A stretch of 64,000 nt of DNA from Shouchella clausii. GTDB lineage: Bacteria > Bacillota > Bacilli > Bacillales > Bacillaceae_D. Shown here piece after piece: positions 18,876 through 27,811 of the stretch (its first letter is position 1; each line of letters opens with the position of its first letter). The stretch is from NCBI RefSeq assembly GCF_002250115.1, contig NZ_CP019985.1, positions 4,453,460 to 4,517,459 of the forward strand, given 5' to 3'. The notes beneath the pieces were generated by a model. The model was given only the letters and a program-made list of their open reading frames with translations. It was not told the DNA's origin and made no database searches. The position numbers were made by a program, and so were the translations under genes.

Positions 18876-19676
18876 ATGATCGAAATAAAAAATGTATCGA
18901 AAACATATCCAAACGGGACGAAAGGCTTAAAAAATATTGATTTAACGATTGAGCGCGGCGAATTTGTCGTCGTCGTCGGCCTGTCGGGGGCGGGAAAATC
19001 AACATTGCTTCGTTCCATTAACCGTTTAAATGAAATTACTGACGGCGAAATTCTCATTGACGGCCTATCCATTACGAAAGCAAAAGGAAAGGAATTGCGG
19101 CAAATACGGCAAAGAACGGCGATGATTTTTCAGAGCTTTAATCTCGTAAAACGTTCCTCTGTCTTGCGCAACGTGCTGTCAGGCCGCGTCGGTTACCATG
19201 GAACATTGCGGACCGTTTTAAATTTATTTCCTAAGCAGGATGTCGAGCTTGCCTTGCAAGCGCTCAACCGTGTCAATATCCTTGAAAAAGCCTATTCCCG
19301 AGCAAGTGATTTGTCTGGCGGCCAACAACAGCGTGTAGCAATTGCTAGAGCACTTGCACAAGAACCGAGCGTCATTTTAGCAGACGAACCAACTGCTTCT
19401 CTCGACCCATTGACAACGAAACAAGTTATGGACGATTTAAAACGGATTAATAAAGAAGACAAGATTACAACGATTGTCAACTTGCATTTTATCGATTTGG
19501 CGCGAGAGTATGCGACACGGATTATTGGCCTCCGGGCTGGCGAGGTTGTATTTGACGGTCCTGTCTCAGAAGCAACAGATGAAAAATTTGCTGAAATTTA
19601 CGGGCGCCCGATTCAAGAGGACGAGCTCTTAGGGGAGGAATTGGATGAACCAGCAAGCGAACCTGCCAGTCAATAA
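18876..19676 (+). CDS. phnC: Phosphonate ABC transporter ATP-binding protein
   Basis: A 266-residue ATPase subunit. Walker A is GLSGAGKST (about 35-43), the Q-loop is in MIFQSFNLV, the signature is [15 protein letters not shown] and Walker B is [13 protein letters not shown]. The PhnC-specific stretch [14 protein letters not shown] is present. The C-terminus is acidic. The last 32 bases overlap phnE1, so translation of the two is coupled. Confidence 0.92.
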   Translation: MIEIKNVSKTYPNGTKGLKNIDLTIERGEFVVVVGLSGAGKSTLLRSINRLNEITDGEILIDGLSITKAKGKELRQIRQRTAMIFQSFNLVKRSSVLRNVLSGRVGYHGTLRTVLNLFPKQDVELALQALNRVNILEKAYSRASDLSGGQQQRVAIARALAQEPSVILADEPTASLDPLTTKQVMDDLKRINKEDKITTIVNLHFIDLAREYATRIIGLRAGEVVFDGPVSEATDEKFAEIYGRPIQEDELLGEELDEPASEPASQ

Positions 19677-20433
19677 GCCCCCCCGGACAAAGCTTTATAT
19701 GACATTGTTGCTGCTATTTGCCCTTATAGGCGCGAGCGCTTGGTACATAGATGCAAACCCGCTCATTATTTTAAGCAAGTGGCAAAATGTATTCGAACTC
19801 GTCTTTAAAATGTTTCCACCTGATATGACTTTTTTTGTGAATGCGACACAGGCAATGCTTGATACGATCCGAATGGCATTAATTGGTACGACGATAGGAG
19901 GAATTATCTCCATTCCGATTTTATTCCTTTGCGCACACAATATTGTCAATACGCCTTGGATTTACCAACCTGCCCGGATTGTCTTGAATATGCTGCGGAC
20001 AGTGCCAGATTTGTTGCTCGCCGCGATCTTCGCCGCCATTCTTGGTTTCAACACATTAGCCGGCGTAGTGGCGCTCAGCATCTTTTCAATCGGGATCATC
20101 GCCAAGCTTTCCTTTGAGGCGGTGGAAAACATTGACCAGGGGCCGTTGGAATCGATGACATCAGTTGGCGCCAACAAAATCCAATGGATCGTCTTTGGCG
20201 TCGTTCCGCAAGTGTTGCCTCAATTTACGTCCTATGTTCTATACACATTCGAAATTAATGTTCGTGCCGCTGCGATTTTAGGGTTAGTTGGAGCTGGAGG
20301 CATTGGACTTTTATACAAACAGGCAATTGGCTTTTACAATTTTGACCAAGTATTGGCGTTAATCCTTTATACATTTTTAGTTGTATTGCTAATCGATTTT
20401 ATTAGCTTAAAAATTCGGGAGCGTCTCATATGA
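19645..20433 (+). CDS. phnE: Phosphonate ABC transporter permease 1
   Basis: A 262-residue inner-membrane permease with about six helices and the EAA-type loop [20 protein letters not shown] (about 168-187) that contacts PhnC. It starts at ATG 19645 with GGGGAGG upstream, inside the 3' end of phnC, and overlaps the second permease by four bases (ATGA). Permeases of this family are often encoded as a pair, forming a heterodimeric pore. Confidence 0.9.
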   Translation: MNQQANLPVNKPPRTKLYMTLLLLFALIGASAWYIDANPLIILSKWQNVFELVFKMFPPDMTFFVNATQAMLDTIRMALIGTTIGGIISIPILFLCAHNIVNTPWIYQPARIVLNMLRTVPDLLLAAIFAAILGFNTLAGVVALSIFSIGIIAKLSFEAVENIDQGPLESMTSVGANKIQWIVFGVVPQVLPQFTSYVLYTFEINVRAAAILGLVGAGGIGLLYKQAIGFYNFDQVLALILYTFLVVLLIDFISLKIRERLI

Positions 20434-21233
20434 GTGATTTAAGAAGCACAATCGAAAAGCCGAAAAAGCGACGGATTAAATCAGCCGCGATTATTCTTGG
20501 GCTGTTGCTGCTTTACATTTGGGGCTTTGGCGGCATTGATTATAGCGGGATTACGAAAAATGCCTGGGTGATTACAGGCGCGATCATGGACGGATTTTTA
20601 AATCCTGATTGGTCTTATGTATACCGCCCAGGCGAAGTCGATTTAATTTCAAATTTGCTTGAAACGTTTGCAATTGCTCTAGTTGGCATTAGCCTCTCTG
20701 TCGTTCTTTCTTTTCCAATTGCATTTTGGGCAGCGAGAAACTTAAGCGTGAAGCGAATTGTCTCAGGATCAGGGAAGTCCTTTTTGAGCTTTTTCCGTAC
20801 ATTCCCTGATATGGTCATGGCGTTGCTATTTATTGCGATTGTAGGCCCAGGCCCGTACGCTGGAATGCTCGCCCTTGGCTTTAGTGCGGTCGGCATGCTT
20901 GGCAAATTATATGCCGAAGAAATTGAATCGATTGATCCTGGCCCTGCAGAAGCGCTCGTTGCCGCTGGGGCAAACAAATTGCAAATTCTTTGGTTCGCGG
21001 TCGTTCCCCAAGTGTTGCCTGGCTTTATTTCTGCGACATTGTATCGTTTTGAAATCAATATGCGCTCGGCTTCGACACTTGGAGTGGTCGCTGCTGGAGG
21101 GATTGGCACGCCGCTTTTGTTTGCCATTCAAGGCAGAAGTTGGGACCGTGTCGGCATTATTTTGATTGGCTTAGTCGTATTTGTGTTGATCATTGATTTA
21201 ATTTCTAGCGCCTTGCGCAAAAAAGTCGTGTAA
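20430..21233 (+). CDS. phnE: Phosphonate ABC transporter permease 2
   Basis: A 267-residue permease paralogous to the upstream one, with the EAA-type loop EALVAAGANKLQILWFAVVP. The N-terminus is basic (KPKKRRIKS) and cytoplasmic, followed by about six membrane segments. It is the last gene of phnDCEE. No terminator is visible before proC, so read-through into proC is possible. Confidence 0.9.
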   Translation: MSDLRSTIEKPKKRRIKSAAIILGLLLLYIWGFGGIDYSGITKNAWVITGAIMDGFLNPDWSYVYRPGEVDLISNLLETFAIALVGISLSVVLSFPIAFWAARNLSVKRIVSGSGKSFLSFFRTFPDMVMALLFIAIVGPGPYAGMLALGFSAVGMLGKLYAEEIESIDPGPAEALVAAGANKLQILWFAVVPQVLPGFISATLYRFEINMRSASTLGVVAAGGIGTPLLFAIQGRSWDRVGIILIGLVVFVLIIDLISSALRKKVV

Positions 21234-21326
21234 TTTTCAGTTTGACGCTTGTTAGCTAAAACGGAGATCCTTTCCAGTCTGACCGATGTGAGCTGGCATG
21301 CATGATTCTTTTGAGGAGGACAAACG

Positions 21327-22124
21327 TTGCCATCGATTTTATTTATTGGCGCTGGCCGCATGGCTGAAGCAATTTTTTCGGGGTTGTTGCGCCAGCCTAA
21401 ACAACCATTTGACTCAATTTATGTCACCAATCGCACGAACAAAGAGCGCCTTGGCGAGCTAGCACAACGTTATGCCATTACGCCAGTTGACAAACATGGA
21501 GCGATTGCCGCAAAGGCAGATGTCCTTCTGTTAGCGATGCCACCGTCTGCCCATGGAGAAGTCCTTTCCGAGTTGGCCCCTATGATTCGCGACCAACTCA
21601 TCATCACCGTTGCCGCTGGGATTGGGCCGAGTGACATGGAAGGACAATTGCCGGAAGGAACAGCGGCGGCATGGATTATGCCGAATACGGCGGCACAAGT
21701 TGGCGCATCGATCAGCCTTTACGCATTCGGGAAAAACGTATCTGGGAAGCAAAAGCTGCTAGTGAAAGAGATTGTTCACGCCATCGGAGCAGGGGAAGAG
21801 CTTTCAGAAGAGCAAATTCATAATTTGACCGCCATCACAGGCAGTGCGCCAGCTTTTGTCTATGAATTCGCGCTGCAACTTGAAAAATTGGCTTCATCCT
21901 ACGGCATCACCGATAAACAAGCGCGACATTTGGTGGAAACGATGCTTGCCGGCAGCGTAAAGATGTTGGAAACGGGCGCTCCCCCACAAGAACTGCGTGA
22001 CCAAGTGACGACGCCTGGCGGTGCGACTGAAGCAGGGCTTGTTTCCCTTGGCAACGACCAATTTTCCGCGATGCTTGAACGTGCGGTTCACGCTGTGACA
22101 GACCACGCAAAAAACAGAAATTAA
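21327..22124 (+). CDS. proC: Pyrroline-5-carboxylate reductase
   Basis: A 265-residue NAD(P)H-dependent reductase that makes proline from pyrroline-5-carboxylate. The Rossmann motif FIGAGRMAEAI (5-15) opens the protein, and the signature DQVTTPGGATEAGL near residue 228 closes the catalytic domain. The start is TTG 21327 with GAGGAGG seven bases upstream. Bacillus species carry several ProC paralogues (ProG, ProH, ProI, ComER); which one this equals is not clear, so it may serve osmotic proline production. Confidence 0.88.
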   Translation: MPSILFIGAGRMAEAIFSGLLRQPKQPFDSIYVTNRTNKERLGELAQRYAITPVDKHGAIAAKADVLLLAMPPSAHGEVLSELAPMIRDQLIITVAAGIGPSDMEGQLPEGTAAAWIMPNTAAQVGASISLYAFGKNVSGKQKLLVKEIVHAIGAGEELSEEQIHNLTAITGSAPAFVYEFALQLEKLASSYGITDKQARHLVETMLAGSVKMLETGAPPQELRDQVTTPGGATEAGLVSLGNDQFSAMLERAVHAVTDHAKNRN

Positions 22125-22166
22125 ACACTACATGGATCTTTACAAGAAAGCGCCCGATAATGGACG

Positions 22167-22205
22167 AAAAACCGCTGATAGCAAACACTGTTATCAGCGG
22201 TTTTT
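22167..22205. terminator. Bidirectional terminator between proC and the MATE gene
   Basis: A 14-bp perfect stem AAAAACCGCTGATA/TATCAGCGGTTTTT flanked by A- and T-runs, placed between convergent genes. Confidence 0.92.
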
Positions 22206-22233
22206 ATGCACTTTTTTTAACTTGACGATAACA

Positions 22234-23586
22234 TTAAAGTCCTTTATCCTCTCTAAAAACAATCCGGTTTCGCTTTAAATAGACGATGATCAATGCCAAT
22301 ACTGCTAGTTCGGCGAACGGGATGGATAGCCAAATCGCATTGACGCCAAATACAAACGGGACGGTAAGGAGAAACAGCAACATAAATAGAATCTCTCTGC
22401 CCGCGGTAATCCACGTCGCTACTGCCACAGAACCAATTGATTGAAAATAACTCATTAAGACAAAATTAATCCCCATGACAAAATAAGCAATGAAAAACAA
22501 GCGTATCCCAAGGGTAGCCATTTCCTTTACTTCAGTGGGAAAATCACCAAATAAATGGACAATCGGTGTAGCTGCCACTTGGCCAATTAAGAAGCAAGCC
22601 GCCCCAGCGATAAAAGCAGTCCTTATAGCAATTCGCATAATCGCCCGTTTTTTCGCGGCTTCCTCTGCTCCGTGGAAGTAGCTGATGATCGGCTGAATCG
22701 CCGATCCCATTCCTAAGAACATAAGCAACATGACGCCATGAACATAATTTAAAACAGAAAAAGCCGCTACGCCCACTGTGCCCGCTAAACGGGCAAACAT
22801 AATGTTATGTGAAATCGTAAATACAGAAATGCCTACTTCAGCGAGAAAACTTGGGAAGCCAAACGTAAACGCTTTGACCATTAAAGGCTTTTCAAATCTA
22901 AATTTAACAAGTTTAAGATTGCTTTTTTTCGTAAAAAAGTGGGAAGTGAGCACAAGCAACCCTAGTGTTGCCGCCAAAATCGTACCAAAAGCAATTTCCC
23001 GAACACCCATATCAAATACATATAAAATCATATAGTTGATCCCTACATTGGAAAAAGCGGTTGTCACAAGCGCTGCCATCGCCAAGTTTGGATTGCCGTC
23101 ATTTCGTACAAAAATGCTAAATGCATTTTCCAACGTAAAAACAAAGCCAAACACTAAAAATACATTCATATAATCAGCGGCAAACGGAGCCGTTTCATCA
23201 TTGGCGCCTAACGCATAAACGAGCGGTTCATGGAACATCCAAGCAATCAGTCCAATGATAAGCGTGCCCACCCCAATTAAGACAAGCGAATGCGTAAAAA
23301 TAAACCGGGCACGCTCCGGTTCTTTTCGCCCCATGCTCTGAGAGTACAGGGTCGCACCGCCAATGCCAAGCCAAAGGGACATCGCGACAAAAACGGTGTA
23401 TACAGGTCCAGCAATATTAACACCAGCAAGAGCGACTGGGCCCAATTTATTTCCAACCATTATTCCATCAACCGCTAAGTTGACAGCCATTAAAATCATC
23501 CCAACCAGTGAGGGGATTAAATAACGGATGAATATTTTCCCTATTGGTTGTGTGTCTAAAGGATTTTGTGTATGTTCTGTTCTCAT
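22234..23586 (-). CDS. MATE family multidrug efflux protein
   Basis: A 450-residue membrane exporter with twelve predicted helices in two repeats, of the NorM/DinF-like MATE family. It uses Na+ or H+ to extrude cationic drugs. The N-terminus reads PIGKIFIRYLIPSLVGMI and the first helix pair includes NLAVDGIMVGNKLGPVALAG, typical of the family. Its start overlaps the TetR stop by four bases, so the exporter is translationally coupled to a probable repressor. Confidence 0.9.
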   Translation of the reverse strand: MRTEHTQNPLDTQPIGKIFIRYLIPSLVGMILMAVNLAVDGIMVGNKLGPVALAGVNIAGPVYTVFVAMSLWLGIGGATLYSQSMGRKEPERARFIFTHSLVLIGVGTLIIGLIAWMFHEPLVYALGANDETAPFAADYMNVFLVFGFVFTLENAFSIFVRNDGNPNLAMAALVTTAFSNVGINYMILYVFDMGVREIAFGTILAATLGLLVLTSHFFTKKSNLKLVKFRFEKPLMVKAFTFGFPSFLAEVGISVFTISHNIMFARLAGTVGVAAFSVLNYVHGVMLLMFLGMGSAIQPIISYFHGAEEAAKKRAIMRIAIRTAFIAGAACFLIGQVAATPIVHLFGDFPTEVKEMATLGIRLFFIAYFVMGINFVLMSYFQSIGSVAVATWITAGREILFMLLFLLTVPFVFGVNAIWLSIPFAELAVLALIIVYLKRNRIVFREDKGL

Positions 23587-24173
23587 TGTCCTTCACCTAC
23601 CATAATTCCTCGCCAAAAAACAGCCCACCCAGCAGCCGTCTTTTTCTTGATTCTTTCTTTGTCTGCCCCATATACGAGCTCAATAGCTAAAGCATCCAAC
23701 AATGCCATAAAAGCAAGCGTCGGCGTTTCCGGGTTTTGGCTGCCGATTCGTTTCGCCTTTATCGCCTTCGCAAACAACTGATAGATGAGCCTTTCAATTT
23801 GCTCCTCATTGCGCATAAAAATTTCCTCAACTGCATCATAAAGATGAACAGGTGGGAAAAACGAAATCCGCAACCAGAAGAAAAACCGTTCATCTTCCTC
23901 TACAAGTCGTTTATGTTCAGACACATAACGGAAAAGTTGTTGTTCAAATGCTTCGTCTTCGAAGTCCCCGAGCAGCTGCCTTTTCATATCCAATTCCAAC
24001 TCAGCCACATCATGAACGACTTGCATAAACAAATCGTCTTTCCCGTCAAAATACGTATAAATGCTCTGTTTTTTTATGCCCGCTTCATGGGCGATTTGCG
24101 CCAACGATGCACCTTCATAGCCATGCCTTGAAAAAAATTTAAACGCGGCCGTTTTAATGTCTTTTGCTGTCAT
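23583..24173 (-). CDS. TetR family regulator of the MATE exporter
   Basis: A 196-residue repressor-type protein. The N-terminal helix-turn-helix is seen in AAFKFFSRHGYEGASLAQIA and GIKKQSIYTYFDGKDDLF; the rest is a helical ligand-binding domain. The frame opens at GTG 24179, but AAGGTG lies eight bases before ATG 24173, which is preferred. A near-perfect 22-bp palindrome lies between the -10 box and the start, so autoregulation and control of the cotranscribed MATE gene are likely. The inducer is unknown. Confidence 0.85.
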   Translation of the reverse strand: MTAKDIKTAAFKFFSRHGYEGASLAQIAHEAGIKKQSIYTYFDGKDDLFMQVVHDVAELELDMKRQLLGDFEDEAFEQQLFRYVSEHKRLVEEDERFFFWLRISFFPPVHLYDAVEEIFMRNEEQIERLIYQLFAKAIKAKRIGSQNPETPTLAFMALLDALAIELVYGADKERIKKKTAAGWAVFWRGIMVGEGQ

Positions 24174-24182
24174 TTCCACCCC

Positions 24183-24211
24183 ACCTTCCGAACGTTCGTC
24201 AGGTAATTATA
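24183..24211 (-). promoter_or_regulatory. TetR operator and -10 box of the tetR-MATE operon
   Basis: The palindrome ACCTTCCGAAC/GTTCGTCAGGT (24183-24204) pairs at 9 of 11 positions around CGAACGTTCG. TATAAT on the minus strand (24206-24211) ends two bases upstream, so a bound repressor would cover the transcription start. The -35 is weak. Confidence 0.7.
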
Positions 24212-24252
24212 GCAAATGCGGCTCGGAAAGAGTAGTTTTATTTTTTAAGAGA

Positions 24253-24293
24253 ACAAGCCAGCTTGGAAGCACAATGCATCCAAGCTGGCTTGT
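24253..24293 (-). terminator. Terminator of the histidine phosphatase gene
   Basis: A perfect 15-bp stem ACAAGCCAGCTTGGA/TCCAAGCTGGCTTGT, six bases after the stop codon at 24299. The T-run is interrupted (GTTCTCTT on the minus strand). Confidence 0.75.
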
Positions 24294-24298
24294 ATTTT

Positions 24299-24835
24299 CT
24301 AGGAAAGGTCGATTTTTGTGATTGTTTGCCCTACTAGATCGATATGAAAAACTTCGGGGCACTGCATTTGTTTCCATTGCTGAAAACCAAATTGTCGATC
24401 GATTGCATGCAACAGCAACGAAATTAGGTTTCCATGACTAACAATAACAGTCGGTTCTTCTGTTTTTGCGGCTTCCTCCACAACGGCCAATATCCGCTTC
24501 TTTGCCTGATTGGATGACTCGCCACCTGGCCATTTTTTGTCCATGTCGTAAAAACTGCTCTCTAACAATTCCAGCCAATTGTCTGCCGGTTTCCCGCATA
24601 AAACCCGTTCCTGCAAACGTTGGTCTTGCTTTATATGAAGCGCTAATTTTTCTGCGGTTGGTTTAGCGGTCGCCACTGCACGGGCAAATGGGCTTGAAAC
24701 GATATGTTTAATGCCTTTTCGATGAAAAAAATTAGCTAAGCGCTCAGCATCGCTTTCCCCCTTCTCTGTTAAGGGAGCATCGGGCTGTTGCCCAGTTGCC
24801 TCGGCATGCCGAACGATATATAAGGATGATTTCAG
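24299..24835 (-). CDS. Histidine phosphatase family (phosphoglycerate-mutase-like) protein
   Basis: A 178-residue phosphatase of the branch-2-like histidine phosphatase fold. The phospho-histidine motif is YIVRHAEATG near the N-terminus and the second His is in VIVSHGNLISLLL. The open frame begins at 24895, but AAGGAGG (24844-24850) stands eight bases before CTG 24835, and residues before it match no family N-terminus. I therefore propose a rare CTG start, which also keeps it clear of the divergent hydrolase gene. The substrate is unknown. Confidence 0.75.
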   Translation of the reverse strand: MKSSLYIVRHAEATGQQPDAPLTEKGESDAERLANFFHRKGIKHIVSSPFARAVATAKPTAEKLALHIKQDQRLQERVLCGKPADNWLELLESSFYDMDKKWPGGESSNQAKKRILAVVEEAAKTEEPTVIVSHGNLISLLLHAIDRQFGFQQWKQMQCPEVFHIDLVGQTITKIDLS

Positions 24836-24906
24836 TGTTAACGCCTCCTTTACAACGCTCTTAAACTCATGGGAAAATAATGAAAAAACAGACAAGGAGT
24901 TTCCCT

Positions 24907-25746
24907 ATGCACATCCAACTGTCAGATGGCTGTCTCGTCTATGCTCATAAGCGTGGCACCGGATTACCAACACTCTTTCTACATGGCGGCCCTGGATATT
25001 GGAGCGGCTCTTTTGAACAGCTTGCTGGCCCCATATTGGAGAAAACAAGAACAATGATCTATCTTGACCAACGAGGCTGCGGTCGTTCACAACATGCGCC
25101 TTCGTCTACCTACCGTTATGACCGCTTGCTTACAGATATGGAAGAAGTCCGCCGTTTTTTTGGCTTTCACAAGTGGAGCGTGTTCGGTCACTCGTTTGGC
25201 GGCTTACTCGCCTTTCTCTATGCCTTACAGTACCCTAACCGTGTAGATTCGTTAATTTTATGCAATACAACGTTGTATATGGCTGAATCGTTAACCTATC
25301 AACTAAAGTATGGGAGCAACCTTCTCGGGAAAACCGCTAACCCGCCTACACAAACAAGTTTATTGGTAAAGCACTTTCAAGATACCATTATCCAACTCCG
25401 TGAAGGTGGAAACTGGGAACGTATCCAGTTTCAACACACCGCACATGCAAAACGGTTAGAACAGGCCGACGATTGCCCCGACAATCAAAGCGACCATCGC
25501 TTTCAGCAGGCATTCTTGCATTCTGACTTGTTCGCAATCGATTATCGAAAACGGACAACTGAATTTTTTAAGCCTGTCCTCATTCTTGCAGGAAAGCATG
25601 ATCATGCAATCGGCCCTCACCATTATCAGCGTTTCTCGTTTCCAAACCAACAAATTGCGCTACTCAATTGTGGCCACCATCCTTACGCTGAAGATGGTTC
25701 AAGTTTTTACAATGAAATTGAACGATTCACAAGTGAGAAGCTGTAA
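24907..25746 (+). CDS. Alpha/beta hydrolase, proline-iminopeptidase-like
   Basis: A 279-residue hydrolase. The oxyanion motif LFLHGGPGYWSG, the nucleophile elbow FGHSFGGLLAF, an Asp in LILAGKHDHAIGP and a His in LLNCGHHPYAEDG give the full catalytic triad. HGGPG with DQRGCGRS is typical of the prolyl iminopeptidase group (S33), so release of N-terminal proline or a related peptide or ester cleavage is likely. The frame opens at 24880, but AAGGAG precedes ATG 24907 by eight bases. No signal peptide is seen, so it is cytoplasmic. Confidence 0.8.
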   Translation: MHIQLSDGCLVYAHKRGTGLPTLFLHGGPGYWSGSFEQLAGPILEKTRTMIYLDQRGCGRSQHAPSSTYRYDRLLTDMEEVRRFFGFHKWSVFGHSFGGLLAFLYALQYPNRVDSLILCNTTLYMAESLTYQLKYGSNLLGKTANPPTQTSLLVKHFQDTIIQLREGGNWERIQFQHTAHAKRLEQADDCPDNQSDHRFQQAFLHSDLFAIDYRKRTTEFFKPVLILAGKHDHAIGPHHYQRFSFPNQQIALLNCGHHPYAEDGSSFYNEIERFTSEKL

Positions 25747-25818
25747 ACAGACAGGGGCTAATCGTGTTTACGACTCGTAGATGCTTTCGCCCCTTAAACT
25801 GCTTCATCACTCATTGCC

Positions 25819-26730
25819 TTATTTTCGTTTCATTTTCGGGTCCAATGCATCGCGCAACCCATCGCCGATCATGTTAAAACCAAGCACGACTAGCATAATC
25901 GACAAACCTGGGAAAAGGACAGACCAGTAGGCGTTTTGAATATAGCCTCTTGAATCAGCAAGCATTTTGCCCCACTCTGGCGTCGGCGGACTCGCCCCCA
26001 TGCCGAGAAAGCCAAGTGCGGCCGCTTCAATAATGGCGACGCCAAATCCCAATGTCGCCTGGACAATGATCGGCGCCATGCTGTTCGGGAGAATATGGTG
26101 AAACAGCAAACGGCCGTTTTTCATTCCTTGGGCACGGGCCGCCATTACGAACTCTTCCTGTTTAAGGCTGATGACTTTAGACCGTACAAGGCGCGCAAAG
26201 ATCGGTACGTTAATAATCGCAATCGCTAACATCGCGTTGGAAAGCGATGGGCCTAGAATGGCGACAATGGCAATCGCCAGCAAAATGCTCGGAAAAGCAA
26301 GCATCACATCAAAGACACGGGAAAGAAGCATATCAACCCACTTTCCGTAAAAGCCTGCAATTAGCCCGAGCAGCGTACCGACAACCATTGCGCCAGTGAC
26401 GGCGAAAAAGCCGATTAAAAGGGAAATCCGCGCTCCGTAAGCGACTCTTGTAAACACGTCGCGGCCGAGATCGTCCGTGCCAAACCAATGATCGCCAGAA
26501 GGGGGCAATAACCGAATCGCCGAATTGGTTTCAGCAAATGAATATGGCGTTAAATAAGGGGCCAGCAATGCGAGTAATAGAAAACAGGTAATAATGATTA
26601 AACCAATTAAAGATAGTTTATTTTCGATTAGCTGAACAATCATAGTCGCCCATGGAGACTTTGCTTTGTTCTCCTTTTTATCTGGACGCTTGGGAGATGG
26701 GTTTGTTGCTAACTGCGTTTCCGTTTCCAC
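25819..26730 (-). CDS. dppC: Oligopeptide/dipeptide ABC transporter permease (DppC/OppC type)
   Basis: A 303-residue permease with a polar N-terminal tail (1-30), six membrane helices and the family opening motif AIRLLPPSGDHWFGTDDLGR (about 81-100). The EAA loop includes MAARAQGMKNGRLLFHHILP. It is the last gene of the operon, starts with GTG 26730 after GGGGGG, and follows dppB by 17 bases. I see no clear terminator behind it. Confidence 0.9.
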   Translation of the reverse strand: METETQLATNPSPKRPDKKENKAKSPWATMIVQLIENKLSLIGLIIITCFLLLALLAPYLTPYSFAETNSAIRLLPPSGDHWFGTDDLGRDVFTRVAYGARISLLIGFFAVTGAMVVGTLLGLIAGFYGKWVDMLLSRVFDVMLAFPSILLAIAIVAILGPSLSNAMLAIAIINVPIFARLVRSKVISLKQEEFVMAARAQGMKNGRLLFHHILPNSMAPIIVQATLGFGVAIIEAAALGFLGMGASPPTPEWGKMLADSRGYIQNAYWSVLFPGLSIMLVVLGFNMIGDGLRDALDPKMKRK

Positions 26731-26742
26731 ATCCGGTCCCCC

Positions 26743-27747
26743 CTAATCATATTTAATCCGCGGGTCAATGGCGGCATAAAGCAAATCAACCACTAAATTA
26801 ATACAAACAAAAATGAAGGCGATCACAAGAATCCCTGATTGAATGACCGGATAATCCCGGTATGAAATGGCGTCATAAATGTAGCGTCCAATCCCTGGCC
26901 AACTGAATATCGTCTCCGTTAAAATCGCACCACCTAACAGAGTGCCCGCTTGTAAACCGACAACTGTGATGACAGGAATAAAGGCGTTTTTCAAGGCATG
27001 TTTGTAGATGACAACAGACTGGTTCGACCCTTTTGCTTGGACAGTGCGAATATAATCAGACCGGAGCACTTCAAGCATGCTTGAACGGGTCATCCTCGCA
27101 ATAATCGCCATCGGAATGGTGCCAAGGGCAACCATTGGCAAGACTAAGTGTTTGAGCGTCGTCCCCAATTGCTGCCAATTCCCAGTCAATGCTGCATCTA
27201 AAATATACAGATGTGTGATCGCTTCAACCGGTTCACGAGGATTGTTGCGGCCAAAAGCTGGAAACCAGCCAAGCTCCTGGGCAAAAAACCATTGTTCCAT
27301 TAATGCGAGCCAGAAGACGGGCATGGAAACGCCAATCAGTGCGATAACCATGCTTGTATAGTCAAAAATCGAGTTTTGCTTCCAGGCGCTAATAATTCCG
27401 GCGTTGACGCCAACAAAAATCGCAAACAACATCGCAAAAACCGTTAACTCTAATGTTCCGGCCAAATACGGCCACATTTCTTGGGCAATGTCATTATTCG
27501 TCCTAAGGGAAACCCCTAAGTCGCCTGATAGCAAATCGGATATGTAAACGCCATATTGCACCCAAAACGGCTCATTTAAGCCAAGCTGCTCTTCAAGTGC
27601 TGCAATTGCTTGCGGCGTTGCTTGTTCCCCTAAAATCGTTTGCGCTGGGTTCCCAGGAATGAGCTGGATAATCGAAAATGTCACAAGCGTCATGCCAAAG
27701 AGAACCGGTATAAGCAAAAGAACCCGGCGGATCGCGTACGCCAACAT
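26743..27747 (-). CDS. dppB: Oligopeptide/dipeptide ABC transporter permease (DppB/OppB type)
   Basis: A 334-residue permease whose N-terminus AYAIRRVLLLIPVLFGMTLV and following LIPGNPAQTILGEQATP are typical of DppB. The EAA loop includes YIRTVQAKGSNQSVVIYKHA. GAGG lies eight bases before ATG 27747, so I prefer it over the upstream GTG/ATG at 27756/27753. It pairs with DppC to form the membrane pore. Confidence 0.9.
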   Translation of the reverse strand: MLAYAIRRVLLLIPVLFGMTLVTFSIIQLIPGNPAQTILGEQATPQAIAALEEQLGLNEPFWVQYGVYISDLLSGDLGVSLRTNNDIAQEMWPYLAGTLELTVFAMLFAIFVGVNAGIISAWKQNSIFDYTSMVIALIGVSMPVFWLALMEQWFFAQELGWFPAFGRNNPREPVEAITHLYILDAALTGNWQQLGTTLKHLVLPMVALGTIPMAIIARMTRSSMLEVLRSDYIRTVQAKGSNQSVVIYKHALKNAFIPVITVVGLQAGTLLGGAILTETIFSWPGIGRYIYDAISYRDYPVIQSGILVIAFIFVCINLVVDLLYAAIDPRIKYD

Positions 27748-27777
27748 CGGCATCACCTCATCTTATTGAATAAAGAC

Positions 27778-27803
27778 AGGCAGCAGGGAATTGTCTGCTG
27801 CCT
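27778..27803 (-). other. Intercistronic stem after the peptide-binding protein gene
   Basis: A perfect 9-bp stem AGGCAGCAG/CTGCTGCCT with an 8-base loop between the binding-protein stop and dppB. It has no clean T-run and probably tunes or stabilises the upstream mRNA. Confidence 0.65.
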
Positions 27804-27811
27804 GCAGTAGG

